Shown here: positions 33,539-44,829 of the stretch, in pieces | How the letters are laid out: each line of letters begins with the position of its first letter | How positions within the stretch are numbered: position 1 is the first letter of the stretch | Origin: Heliocidaris erythrogramma | Lineage: Eukaryota; Echinodermata; Echinoidea; Camarodonta; Echinometridae | DNA length: 64,000 nt | Assembly: GCA_025617745.1 (NCBI GenBank) | Contig: CM046870.1 | Coordinates: 5,767,618-5,831,617, forward strand | Direction: 5' to 3' | Notes under the pieces: generated by a model | Told to the model about the DNA's origin: nothing | What the model saw: the letters and a program-made list of their open reading frames with translations, nothing else | Database searches by the model: none | Made by a program: the position numbers and the translations under genes

Positions 33539-33857
33539 GCGAGTGACATCCAAAAGTATTACGAACTGTACGCTGATCACTTTAGTCTCCTCAAACATAT
33601 CAACTTCAACGTCGAAGTGGTATCTGTCGACAAGGCAAAGGATTTAGAGGATACCGGTCGCTGGAAGGTGACGGTCCGCCCGATCTCTGGGGAGATTCGA
33701 AGCGAGGTGTTCGATGCAGTGATGGTGTGTTCTGGTCTCTATCCAGCGGGCTACATTCCACCCTATCCTGGATTAGATTCCTTCAAAGGACAGATCATGC
33801 ACAGCTGCCAAATCAAACGGGAGTCTTACTTCACCGACAAGACAGTCCTGCTGATAG
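33539..33857 (+). CDS. FMO-like gene, exon with FMO signature motif
   Basis: The acceptor TTTTCAAAG ends at 33538 and the exon enters in phase 0: ASDIQKYYELYADHFSLLKH, then INFNVEVVSV, WKVTVRPISG, VFDAVMVCSGLYPAGYIPPY and PGLDSFKGQIMHSCQIKR, ending KTVLLIG in phase 1 at donor G|GTAATG. The FMO signature FxGxxxHxxx(Y/F) is present as FKGQIMHSCQI, with Ile at the last aromatic position. The exon ends at the start of the NADPH-binding Rossmann motif, which the next exon completes. The 106-codon length and order match the family. Confidence 0.92.
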
Positions 33858-35289
33858 GTAATGTAAATCCGTGCCTATTTCCGATTCCGACGTCCGTCAG
33901 AAGATCCAATGACCTTATGGTGGAAGAACATGATTGTCCATTGGCCCAATATAGGTCCCTGGGAGCTGGGAGTTCCAGCCACCCTCACAAAGGTTGAGGA
34001 TGCTGGGGGTGTTGCAGCACCCCCACATTTCTAGGGGGCGCTATCCCTAGGCGGGACTTAAAGCAGGGGCGCAAAAAGCGTAAAAAAGAGAGACAGAGAA
34101 AAAGGGAGAAAAGAAAGAAATTTATGCTTAAAGATCACATTTCAAGAAAATTCCATCAAAGTAAATATTGACTTAATACTTTTTATTGCATATATGGCAT
34201 AAATTAAACAAGGTTATCCAAATTCGACGCTTGGAAGCATTGAAGTAATGATTATTTTCAATTATAAAACGGTAAAATACAGCCCCCGATATAGCAGCTG
34301 AAGAGCTCCTCGAACGCTGCTGAGATGTGTGACGACACACCAGGGGCCAGTCCTGTCTAAGCAGACGATGTCCTATAACGTCTTACACATTTTTCAGTGC
34401 CTGTTTCGTCATCTCCTCTTCACTTATTTCTCTTACTTGACTAGCGTCAGTCTTAATGTTAGTCTTTGCCTCACTCTTAACTTCGTGTATGGTATTATTT
34501 TGATGAAAAATGCAGCGTTAAAAAAATAAAGGAATCAGTCACTTGTAAACAAAATAAGACGCCATTGTATTTTCAGCTGCTTGCACCGGGGCATGTTCGG
34601 CGTTTCAAGAGAGAACGAATACCATCCATGCTATTATTCGGAGGGCTTTTCAATTTGAAAATGGGGTTTATTTCATTGATCTTTGACCCTTCTCCTGTGT
34701 ATTTACAATCAAACGGTTTTAGTTATCAGAATCAGTTTCACTTTGCCTTTTAGAGTGGTGTGAAATAAGGTCATGTTAAATGTACCAAACTCTTTATAAT
34801 TTGATAAATAATTGCATTGCAATTACGTTCATTCATTATAGGACGTCGTCTGCTTAAGCTGGATCGATCCCTTGTGCGACGACATCAAAACATCGCTATA
34901 TTTCTGGCGAATCCTCGGATATTCCAGATGCTTAGAAGAGCTTTTATTTATGTTTTTTTTTTATAATCATCAGATACGCAGTTGACATAAAACTTATACG
35001 ATTGCCATCTGTAACCTTCCCAGTTTCTAGTGATACATTAATTGCCATATTTGTGATTTTCTTGCAATGTGATCTTTAAGAATTATTCGCCACCAAATAC
35101 TGAGTAAATTGCAATAGAAATTGATTATATAATACTCGGTCGCTTTGCTCTAATTGCATGTATTGCTTAATGACCTTTTAGTTTTGACTCCCGATATTGG
35201 CTATAAAAGCCTAAACAGCACTTTAAAAGGGTTCAAAATTGAAGAAAAAATGTTATTCTCGTTGCTTTGCTCCCTATTATATACTATTC
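33858..35289. other. FMO intron sequence; old repeats only
   Basis: A GGGGGCGC block with AAAAAGAGAGACAGAGA (about 34035-34105) repeats the family at 19190. GGTCGCTTTGCTCTAAT and GTTGCTTTGCTCCCT occur near 35127 and 35257. Nothing else is recognised. Confidence 0.45.
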
Positions 35290-36480
35290 ATCAGTCTCTT
35301 TTTTGTCTCGCCCACCGGAGGTGAAGGCGAGACTAAGGGATCCAAATGGCGTCCGTCCGTCCGTCGTCCGTCCGTCACAAACGTTAAAGTTTACCTGCAA
35401 GACTCTCTTATGATGCATTACTTGGCAACTGTTACGGCATTGGCAGCCACACTTGGGTGATAGAAGCACTAGGGGCATCTCCATGTTATTGTGTTGTCGG
35501 AGGTCACATGATGATGTCAAAGGTCATTTGAGGTTATATGTTAAAGTTTACCTGCAAGACTCTCTTTTCATATGTTAAATTTTACCTGCAAGTCTCTCTT
35601 TTGTGAAATAACTTCACATCAGTTGCTTGGATTACAACTTAACTTGGGTCATATTTGCACTTAGGGTACCTTGACGTTATGTTGCCGTTGGAGGTCACAT
35701 GATAGGGTCAAAGGTCATTTGAGGTCATACGTTAAAGTTTACCTGCAAGACTCTCTTTTGACAAATAAAGTCACATCAGTTGCTTGGATTACAACCTAGC
35801 TTGGGTCATATTTGCACTGAGGGTACCTTCACGTTATGTTGCCGTTGGAGGTCACATGATAGGGTCAAAGGCCATTTGAGGTCATATGTTAAAGTTTACT
35901 GCAAGACTGTCTTTTGACAAATAACTTCACACCAGTTGCTTTGATTACAACCTAACGTGGGTCATATTTACACTGAGGGTACCTTCACGTTATGTTGCCT
36001 TTGGATGTCACATGATATGGTCAAAGGTCATTTGAGGCTATACGTTAAAGTTTACCTGCAAGACTCTCTTGTGACAAATAACTTCATATCACTTGCTTGG
36101 ATTACAACCTAACTTGGGTGATAGATGCACTTGGAGTACATTCATGTTTTGGTACCTTCGAGCTCACATGGTAAGATCAGAGGTCATTTCAGGTCAGGTG
36201 TTATAGTTTACGTGAAGACTCTTCTTTGACAACCGTCACTGCTTTTGCAACCAAACTTCGGTTGTAGATGCACTTGGGGCACCTGCATGTTATGTAGCCA
36301 TCAGAGGTGACATGGTAAGGCCAAATGTCATTTTAGGTCATATATGAAAGCTTAGCTGGAAGAGTTATGCTTATTTGTTTGTCTCAGTTTTCACAGGTTT
36401 TTAAAAGCCTTATTTCATTTCCACTTTTCAACCTTAGCACTATTTTTAACCTTTTTGCATTTTTATGCCACCCAGAGACA
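35290..36480 (+). repeat. AGGTCA-bearing tandem array, about 157-bp units, with GTCTCGCC end
   Basis: Near 35305 the element opens with GTCTCGCC and its complement GGCGAGAC 13 nt later, then CGTCCGTCCGTC repeats. Units carrying GTTAAAGTTTACCTGCAAGA recur at about 35383, 35540, 35731, 35889, 36045 and 36200. Each includes GGAGGTCACATGATAGGGTC followed by AAAGGTCATTTGAGGTCA, so spaced AGGTCA half-sites as DR1 and DR4 recur. The array at 63336-64000 is the same family in the opposite orientation. It lies inside the FMO intron. Confidence 0.8.
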
Positions 36481-38668
36481 AACTCTACTTCGCCTCTATT
36501 GTACAACTGATTATCATCCTATTTTGTATTTGTGTAATCTAACAGGACTTGATGGTAACTTTTTATTCCATCAGTCGATGGAGGGAAGTAGTATTTTGTG
36601 AATAGTCCTTCTCATTAATGGGATATTTTCTGTGGCAGATACCCAGAGATACAATTCTTCTGCGTGGCAACGGAGATCACGATATTTCCCGTTTTCAGTG
36701 ATCCTTTGCATCCCCCTGTAAATCACGATTGGAAAGACTTTCGGTAAATCAACTTAAAGGCAATTCAAAGAGTCTATGGTACATGCAATAGAAATCAAGT
36801 TCGGATTACGTAATGCCCCCATTGTTGGCACATTTCAAAAACTGATGACAATGTCTATTGAAATTGCCTTGGGTTGATTTCGATCCAGTCCAATCGTGCT
36901 GTAAGTAAAAATTATAAGAAATTGCTCTTTTAAGGCTTCAAATGCACAAAAAAAAACTACCACTATGGGAAGGCGATTTCGTTTCTTGCCCTGAGCAATG
37001 ATAGTGAAAAGTGCCTGTAACGCTTGAAACCAGTAAAAAAAAAATTCAGTTGCAACGCTTTCGCTCGCTTCGCACACTCCTCGGCATACTCCACGGGCTT
37101 AGACACGCATAATTATCCATCGTTTTTGCGGGGATGGTCTATTCATCACCCCCCCCCCCCCCCCCCACTAACAATAGAAAGTGTGTGCGTATCTACGTCA
37201 CTGGCACACTCGCACTTATCATTAAAACAACACACATTTGTCATTTTTCACGTCATAAACTGATTTTCCCCCCTATATTTCCACGTAGCAAAAATAATAA
37301 CAATTATGCATGTATGTGCATTGCAAAGTTAGACAAAATTATGATTTAATAAAAAATTCGGATTTATTTCATTTAAATCGATTTATAGCACTAAATGTTG
37401 TTCCAATACAAAAGAAACAGACTATTTTGGTATCTATATATCTAATATCAGACATTATTTGAAACACAAAAACCCTCACTTGAATTAAATTCTTGAATTA
37501 AGAAAATCAAACAATATGTGGTGATTTTTGGTCACATCCACAGAATCAACAACAAACTTTCTCATGTATCTCTTTATTATTTACTGATTTCTTTTTTTAA
37601 ATCACGGCGATCTAAATCATACCAACCCCGGTGCATTGGTCGCAGAATGACCTACAATTATCTTTGCAAGCAACTTTGATTTCAGGTTCTGTGACCCTCC
37701 CCCCTCCTTTCCGAAACTCAGCGAAACAATGTGTAATAAAATCAGTGGCATATCTAGCATTTCTAGGGGCACTTGAAGGTGGCTCAAAAATGCAAAAGTG
37801 AGAAAGAAAAAGAGGAGGAAATGAAAAGCCCCAATCCGCAGGGTAAATGCATTAGAATGCATTAGAAGTACATTTTTTAAGGGTTTGACATGCAAAAGTT
37901 TCTCGTGTTTTTACCCCCAAGGTTTGAAAAGTAATTCTCAATGCTTTGCTCGCTAAGTTTCATCTGCCTCTTGTTAAATATTGCGTCTCCAACGTACTGC
38001 CTTTTGACAGTAGGTTTTTGTTACACCTGACGGTCGGAATTCGACTCTTAACCACTTCTGATTCCTAACTATTATTTCAATTCTGCAATCGTAACTGCAG
38101 GTTAACATTTATGTATTGCAAATTAATGTTTATGTATACCCAGACGTTGTGTGTCCGGGCATGTTGGTTATCAGGACATGTCACCTTTGAACCGTAAATT
38201 GCATATCGTCATAAATTTTTGCGCAAGATAGGTTGACAATATTGTTTGAATTGCAATATTCACTGATTTTAGTGTTACTTAATGCATATTTTTCATGAAA
38301 TCCGACCGCAAACTTGACAAGTTGATTTTTGTTGAGATCCGGACACACAACTCCCCATTCTATTATTTTTTTCATAAAGATTATGATTCATCCAGTAAAC
38401 GTTGAATATTATTGATATTATCAATCAATTACAAGCCATGACGGTTTCGCTGGCCTTCTGGCGATTATCTGACGGTTCGCGGGTCGACATAACCGGTCTC
38501 ATGCGCTGTCGGTCTAATGGGATATCGATCCCGACTCTCCTGAAGCAGTTAAGTACTCCGCTGCAAAACCTGTTGTTCTACATGAGTTCTAAAGAAATGA
38601 TGATTAATAGTTCATTATTCCAGTTATATTATATTCTTTCAACTTTGAAATTATGTTAATGCACACAG
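36481..38668. other. FMO intron sequence; nothing recognised apart from poly-C
   Basis: C18 lies at 37149-37166. Part of the old repeat family with GGGGCACTTGAAGGTGGC is near 37768. No exon was identified. Confidence 0.45.
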
Positions 38669-38724
38669 GTTCAGGGACTTCCGCAGGAGACATGGCACAT
38701 CATATCAGTCATCATGCAGATCAG
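38669..38724 (+). CDS. FMO-like gene, short exon completing the NADPH GxGxxG motif
   Basis: This 56-bp exon is flanked by CACACAG and GTGAGG splice sites. Its first two bases complete the Gly codon left by the exon ending at 33857. It reads GSGTSAGDMAHHISHHADQ, giving VLLIG-GSGTSAGD across the junction. This is the second dinucleotide fold (NADPH) motif, GxGxSxxD in FMOs. It ends in phase 0 and joins directly to VYLSLRRGAW in the next exon. The exon is too short to be found by ORF length, and phase agreement on both sides supports it strongly. Confidence 0.9.
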
Positions 38725-39002
38725 GTGAGGATTCTAACTTTATAGAATTATTTAAATGGGAAGTCCGCCCTGATACCTAGTTGGTTTTGATAAAAAAAAA
38801 CAGAAAATTGTAGAAACAGATGTGCGAAGGTTGAGCAAAATCCGATAGGAAATAAGAAAGTTATTACTCTAAAAAGTTGTAATCGATCAAACACAAGTGG
38901 CAACTCCGTGGCGAATATTTCGACGTCCTCTTCCATTTTGCTCTCTACAGAAACTTACATATTTCTTATTTGATGAAAGTTTCATTGTGGTTTTTATTGT
39001 CA

Positions 39003-39135
39003 CATACACTTGTGTATCAGTGTATCATTCGCATACATACCTACTGAGAAACCATCCTGGGCAAGGATGATGTTTTCCACAGGAGCAGTGTTGCTAATAA
39101 AGAGAAGCGGACCGATGATCAATCCTTGTGGCACA
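39003..39135 (-). pseudogene. LINE reverse transcriptase scrap (motifs B and C)
   Basis: Minus-strand translation gives VPQGLIIGPLLFISNTAPVE and, after NIILAQDGFSVG, MYANDTLIH. These align with RT motifs PQGSxLGPLLF and YADD, the latter mutated to YAND. Only about 44 codons remain, next to the SINE at 39420. Confidence 0.75.
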
Positions 39136-39419
39136 CTGCACAAGAGGAGGTCTACGATCAGATGTTACGTACTTGCTCATCACACATTGTTGTCTTCCCG
39201 AATAATAGAAAGCAAACCCGTCAAATGCCACTCCAGCCATACCACAGTCACATTCACTGTCACACCCAAAACAAGCAGATATATGTACGTTCAGGTTCGT
39301 CAGTCATCTGCAACGAGAATGGTAGCTGAGATAAGAAAGCGGAAGTGTAACGAATTGGTGATTGAAAAGAAGAATAACACAGGACCAACAACAATGGCAC
39401 GTGGATTCCAAGATGTGTA

Positions 39420-39640
39420 GAGGAGTCGTGGTCTATTGGATATTTCATTGGACTGTGGATCACATGGTTTGCGATCCGAGCCCCAGCAGCGGCAATGATA
39501 TCCTTTGGCAAGACATTAATCAATATTTGTCACTTTCCACACAAATTTAGTAAATGGGTACCTGGTAGAAAACTATTCCTTGAATGCTTTCAGCTGTACT
39601 GCTGTTATGGCTTTACTCCAGCTGCACATGATGCCGTGGT
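39420..39640 (+). mobile_element. tRNA-derived SINE, decayed copy
   Basis: GTGGTCTATTGGATATTTCA stands where a tRNA A box lies, followed by a B-box-like segment (GGTTTGCGATCCGAG) and the SINE body CCTTTGGCAAGACATT, CACTTTCCACACAAATTTAG and AATGGGTACCTGGTAGAA. The same body occurs at 46740-47060. The insertion lies in the FMO intron. Confidence 0.7.
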
Positions 39641-39689
39641 CATCAAAGTTTGGCCTGATACATTACTACTACAGGTGGGTTCGAGGGCA

Positions 39690-40110
39690 CTGCCCCCTGG
39701 ATAACCACCCCCCCCCCCGAAAACCACCCCTAGAATAACCTCTAGAACTACCCCCTAGGCCTAGGGCAACTACCCTCGTCGACGACTACCCCCGGGACAA
39801 TTACCCTCTAGGATGATTACCCCCCCCCCCCAAAAAAAAAAACAAAAAAACAAAAAAAAAAAAAAAAAAACAACCAAAAAAACCAAACAAACTAACTACC
39901 CCCTAGGACAACCACCCTCTAGGACAAGTACCTCCGGGACAATAACCGCAGACAATTACCCCCTAGGACAACCCCCCCCCCCTCCCGGCAACTACCCCCA
40001 CACAACTACCCCCCACACAACTCCCCCTAGGACAATTACCCCCCCCCCCCGGACAACTACCCCCAGACAACTGCCCCCTACGACAATGCATGAAGGCAGA
40101 TATTCCCATG
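39690..40110 (-). repeat. GGGTAGTTGTCCTAGG minisatellite, minus orientation, with poly-C
   Basis: On the + strand the unit is CCCCCTAGGACAACTACC with C8-C11 runs and a central A-rich block (39832-39890). It is the reverse complement of the array at 44830-45320 in the same intron. Open frames rich in Pro/Thr are artefacts. Confidence 0.8.
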
Positions 40111-40161
40111 TGCAATATCAAATCTCTGTTGGACGTTTGACATGGTCAGCATGGTCAGCAG

Positions 40162-40411
40162 CCCCCCCCCCCCCTCACCCCCCCCCCCCCCCCGGCCCAA
40201 AAATTAGAAATACCAGATCTTCTGACTAAATGGTGATTACCTCTTTTTGGATTTACCTGTTTCATCAAAAGTGCACTAAAACTGCGCAATTTTTGTCTCC
40301 CTTTGTCGTTATCCGACCTTCAAAGTAGTAACATTTAATGAGGAATTATGCAATCCCGGTGGGGGATGCATGTTCTCCCCGGAAATTCTGGGAACTTCTC
40401 TCCTTTTCAGT

Positions 40412-40442
<31 letters not shown>
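40162..40442. repeat. Poly-C and poly-G tracts
   Basis: C13 at 40162-40174, C16 at 40178-40193 and G19 at 40424-40442 lie within about 280 bp and could pair. Confidence 0.85.
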
Positions 40443-40719
40443 AGGGGTGGAAAACGCAGATTCGCCCCCACCCTCACGCATTCTACAATTTTGCAACTCG
40501 TTACAAAGCTACCACCCAATCGAGTTTTAAAGGATATTAGCATTGTGGTTGGTCGATTTAAAGAAAAAAAAAGAATATTATGGGGTGTACAATAATAATA
40601 ATAGTAAGATTCATTTATATAGCGCAGCTATACTCTTTGAATATACTCTACTGCGCTTTGCTGGAGACTCCTATATGCTTACATAACAGAACTAATCTAC
40701 TGGGGACTGATTGGGCTTT

Positions 40720-42239
40720 CCTTATTCCGAAGGGAAAAGGCCCTTTGAGAGAGACAAGTTAACAATTTTTGTAAAAACTGGGAGAAGTGATTCAGTGCAA
40801 TTTAATAAAAGCTTTGTAGGCATTGGGTCAAGAGAACTTGATTTCTTACTCAAGCCTTTGACTAATTTCTCAACCTCATTTTCAGATAATTTTTTGAAAG
40901 AAGGAAAAAACTGAGAAAGTGATATATAGTGATATAGATATAGAGTACAAGCTCTGTCATCTACAGTTGTCTTAATGTCAGAGTGGATTCCAACTATCTT
41001 ATCACAGAAAAGTTTCCTAAATCATTTGCAAATTGTATTCTATCAACGTGAGGAGGCATCATAGGATTAAGCCTGGTCATATTCAACAAAGACTTAGTGA
41101 CATTAAAAAGACTTCTTTGATCAGAACTGTTCTCCTTTATCATTTCAGAGTAATATATACGACGGGCCCTATTCATAACAAATAATGTCGTGTTACGAGC
41201 TGCTTTAAACCTATCGTAATCGGGAGGGGTACTTTTTCTCAACCATCTTTTCTCTGCTTTCCTTCTTTTTCTTTTTTCTGTCCTAACATCATCCGTAAAC
41301 CAAGGTACCTGTGGACGAGGAGTTACACTCTTGGTTATCAAAGGTGCATGTTTGTTTAAAATTGAACTGAGAGTATTATTGTATAAAGAAAACAATTCCA
41401 TAAAATCATCAGGAGTGTTTGTGCAAAGGGAACTATTAGCAACATCACTCTTCAGTGAATCCATGTCTATACAACCGAATTTGCGAAAAGATATTTTTTT
41501 AGAAATCAAAGGTGATTTGCATGAATTCAGCTGACACATAACAGGAAAATGATCTGAAATCAAAGAACCAGGCCAGGGTCGGCCCACAATTATGTCATCT
41601 GTCTTACGAGATATAACCAAATCTAGAGTATGACCGTGAGTATGAGTACTAAAGTCAACATGTTGAGTACAAGAAAGTGAGTCAAGTAAACCCATAAAAG
41701 ATCTTGATTCTTGATTATCAATGATATCAACATGAATATTGAAGTCACCAGTAATTATAACAGGAACATTACATAACAACTGATCCTGTATAAACTCACT
41801 GAATTCAAATAAGAAAACAGACATTGATACACGGTGAGCATCAGAATAAGGTGGTCTGTAGATATTAGCTAACTTGAGTTGAAAAGATCTAAATGATATA
41901 AGATATTGCGCAAACTCAAATGACACTTTTTCACCTGCAACAATCTGACGTGAATCTGACGTGAATCGATTGAATACTTGAAGAGAAGAGCAGTTCCGCC
42001 ACCACGACGAGCAATACGCGGACAATGAACAAAGCGATGACCAACAGGGGCGATATCATGAATGATGGCAGAATCATTTTCTGTCAACCAAGTCTCTGTT
42101 ATAGCATATAAGTCAGCCTTACTTTCACAGACAAAATCATACACAGATGCCGTCTTACTCCGTAATGAGCGAACATTCATGGCACACAACTTCAGGTAAG
42201 ATTGAGGAGGGGTAGATGATTTGATACCAGTAGTGTCTC
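40720..42239 (-). pseudogene. LINE APE endonuclease and RT start, frameshifted and truncated
   Basis: After the A6G3 frameshift the minus strand reads NVRSLRSKTASVYDF, ETWLTENDSAIIHDI and RRGGGTALLF. A shift near 41950 leads to ANIYRPPYSD, VIITGDFNIHVDIID, HTLDLVISR and SLISDHFPVMCQL, the standard APE boxes ending with SDH. The linker NKHAPLITKSV, VPWFTDDVR and ARRIYYSEMIKEN follows. A further shift near 41000 gives KLFCDKIVGIHSDI and KKSSSLDPMPTKLL, then LSLSKGPFPSE, the first RT segment, after which stops appear and the RT palm is missing. Endonuclease catalytic boxes are retained, but three shifts break the frame. Confidence 0.8.
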
Positions 42240-42719
42240 TTACCCTTTTTTCCTGTCCACCACGTGTTCCTCTCCTGGTTTTCTTCTTGCTATTAATTCT
42301 AAGCGATCTAAGAGATTTTTCCGATTAATTCCTAGTAATTCAATAATTTCAATTACATTTTTCGATAGCAATGATCTGCAACCCTTCCATTGGAGAAGCT
42401 CTGTTGGAGTGTAGTTTATTCGTTGTACAGCCGAAGATGGCCCTTGCACATTAGCATCACCAGTTCTGGCAGTCGACGATATAGGTGAAATTTGCCTGTC
42501 AGGGCCAGGGTTTGGATTAATATCTCCATCTTGTAGAAGCTCAAGCTGAAAGGTAGCATCACAGTTCAAGCTGTAGGAGATCCTTGTCTTTAGGAAATGC
42601 TTTCTGGTGAAGGGCTGCTGAACAAAAGGATGATAATGAACAGATTGCTTTCCATTGTAATGTTCAGGTCCATTCAGGCAAACACGTAGACACACAGCAA
42701 CCAGCAGAAATAGTCCCAT
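42240..42719 (-). CDS. LINE N-terminal ORF with signal-like start and 2A-like NPGP motif
   Basis: The 159-residue frame opens with a hydrophobic MGLFLLVAVCLRVCLNG, signal-peptide-like. Residues 61-73 read LLQDGDINPNPGP: a 2A-like ribosome-skipping motif, D-(V/I)-E-x-N-P-G-P in the consensus, with Asn in place of Glu (genomic 42501-42530). Skipping would separate residue G72 from P73. Such 2A-like sequences are known from APE-type non-LTR retrotransposons of sea urchins and other animals. The frame stops at 42240 after an A6G3 run; a one-base shift there leads into the endonuclease (VRDTTGIKSSTPPQSYLKLC, then AMNVRSLRSK). The original was therefore probably one polyprotein. Function of the segment after 2A is unknown. 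Confidence 0.75.
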   Translation of the reverse strand: MGLFLLVAVCLRVCLNGPEHYNGKQSVHYHPFVQQPFTRKHFLKTRISYSLNCDATFQLELLQDGDINPNPGPDRQISPISSTARTGDANVQGPSSAVQRINYTPTELLQWKGCRSLLSKNVIEIIELLGINRKNLLDRLELIARRKPGEEHVVDRKKG

Positions 42720-42840
42720 TGTGTCAAGGTTCTGGTTCAGTGCATCTACTTACGTAATACAATCAGTACATTAACATTAGACATGTATAGACAACTTCAT
42801 GTACTTACAATGTATAGGCAGCCATGTTATCTTGCTTTGA

Positions 42841-44829
42841 CTGAGAAAAAAAAAATGTCTTGGAAAAACTACTTAACAGTAATCACAAATGCTATGAAAA
42901 AGGTCTAGTAACATTTAGTTAACTAGCTTAATGAGATGACAATAAGCACAAAATATAATTGTGTATCTAAACCAATAAAATAGCAAAGCAAATAGGAGCT
43001 CTGTGGAGAGCTGCACATGCAATGTGCGCTAATCCACAGTATTAAAGGTGTTACTCGGAGATGTACAAACAAATCAAAATGCAATAAATTTGGTATCAAC
43101 AGAAAGGGGAAGATGCCCTAAAACATTCCATCAACATTCGAAATCCATAGGTTTTCATTAATTAATATTATTCTGTTTCAAATGTGTGCCAAAATATTCG
43201 CATATATTTGCCCCGCGAGTAGTTTCTTTTTCAACCTTGGAAATGTGACGTAATACTCGGGACACGCTTGCTTCTAGCTAGCTCACGATCACGTCAATAC
43301 AGCGCGCGCACATAACGTTCACGGTTCGAGGTAAGCTACTGATTTCTTCCAATCTTTGATAATCTTGTCGACAAAATGTCTGATTTTGGCCCTTATTCAG
43401 ATGTTAGAATCTGGAATCACACCGTCATTCCATCAATCACTGGATGAATCACTGCAGCAGCCACACACACATATACAATTCATACTGCTACAGTAGAGTC
43501 AAGTCGTATACCGTAAGCTAGCTGTCCCGAGAATGACGTCATTTTTCTAGTGCAAGAATTATCGCTTTCGTGGCTCATCTGAGACCCTGTCAGGGGCCTT
43601 GAAAAAAAAAGTCATGATAATCTTTATGAACAAGCTTACATCTCTAAAATTTAATTTCATCGTATTCTTTGGGTGATTAGCTTTCCAAAAATGTATAATT
43701 TGTCCTATTTCTTATTTTATGGGACATTTCTCCGGTTATCTGCTTTAAGATGGATGAGAAAGCAACCTAGAACACAGTGTTCGGAAATTTATGAATACTA
43801 GCATAACTGACTTTTGAAACATTTATTCCATCAAAGACGTTATCATAATCACGGAGAAAATAATCAGATCTTCACAATTTTGAGGCACTTAAAATTATTA
43901 TGAAACAAAACTATTTTTACAAAAAGTTGGGCAAAGTTCTGGCAAATTTCGGCAAAAATTTCAGTAAATTTGGGCAAAATGTTCACACACAATCTAATTT
44001 CCCGGAATTAATGCTTTTCTCTATGTTTCACTTTCTGTGTATTATTTCAGTAACTATTATTATTAAGAATTGAAAGACATATTTGTTGGTATTGTAATAA
44101 TCCTGGATAGCTTTAAAGCACATACAGCAGTTTTAATTGATTATGCGGTTTACAAGTTACGGTTATAATTATCATTTGGGGCCATAGATTCTGTCGGAAT
44201 TTTACTCGCAGACCGTTGTAGACTGTTAGTTTAAGTTCGCCTTTTCAGTCGGAAACACGGCAAGATATTGAATTTATTATTCGTGAAAATGCATAGGCCT
44301 ACTCACCCTTGGTTATAACCCCCAAATTTCCAGAAGATCTTACTGTGGGAGAGCAACCTCTTATACCCTTCCCAGTTGGTATTTAATATTGAATATATCA
44401 TAGAATTCCACAGAACGTTACCTTTGGAGAACAAAAAATCACAGAATTTTTCGCCCAAATTTTATGGAAAAAATCAACAGTACAATGCACCATCAATCAC
44501 CGAGTTTAAACACCCAACTTTTAAAACAAAAATGTAATACCAGGGGAAATCTCCCACCCCCCCCCCCCCCCCCCTCAAGGGTATAGACATTCAACTGCAA
44601 TCATATAATTTTTCACGTGGTGTGGTGAATTTTAACATTATAATGCACCAAATCCTATTCATAAACCAGATTTCCAAAAAGTTCTTACCGTGGGAGGTAG
44701 ATACCCCCTCCTCCGGAAACTCATTATATCCTTACTGATTGTTGGTCACCCCCCCCCCCCCCCCCGCTCCACGTCCTTATTAGGCCGAAATCAGTTTAAA
44801 TGCCGTCGAGTAACTGGGAGTTGTAACTG
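42841..44829. other. FMO intron sequence; no gene seen
   Basis: Apart from the inverted repeat at 43240-43545 and poly-C tracts C18 (44557-44574) and C17 (44749-44765), nothing is recognised. Confidence 0.45.
43240..43545. repeat. Imperfect inverted repeat with TGACGT and CTCGGGACA blocks
   Basis: TGACGTAATACTCGGGACA at 43247-43265 pairs with TGTCCCGAGAATGACGTCA at about 43523-43541, with AGCTAGCT next to both. The interval is CpG-rich (CAGCGCGCGCACA). It may be a MITE whose outer ends are not resolved. Confidence 0.45.

Larger units (their letters stand above)
40597..42840 (-). mobile_element. CR1/L2-type LINE with 2A-like motif, internally deleted (most of RT missing)
   Basis: On the minus strand the element starts near 42840 and runs through a 2A-bearing N-terminal ORF, an APE endonuclease and the beginning of the RT (about 40997-40720). 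It then jumps within some 20-120 bp to the 3' end TAGCGCTATATAAATGAATC-like and ATTATT repeats at 40597-40630. The RT palm (FxDxxKAFD, PQG, YADD) is absent. The element is antisense within the FMO intron. The 3' tail resembles those at 13678 and 48021. Confidence 0.8.

Noticed and set aside
33858-33997. Extension of the FMO exon to VNPCLFPIPTSV
   Set aside because: It is intron read-through past a good GTAATG donor; the next exon at 38669 completes the Gly codon and the GxGxxG motif.
36600-36750. Possible extra FMO exon
   Set aside because: Translation near CAGATACCCAGAGATAC does not match FMO, and exons 33539 and 38669 already join in phase.
39813-40229. Lys/Thr/Pro-rich ORF of 138 codons
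   Set aside because: It is a reading of poly-A, poly-C and the GGGTAGTTGTCC array.
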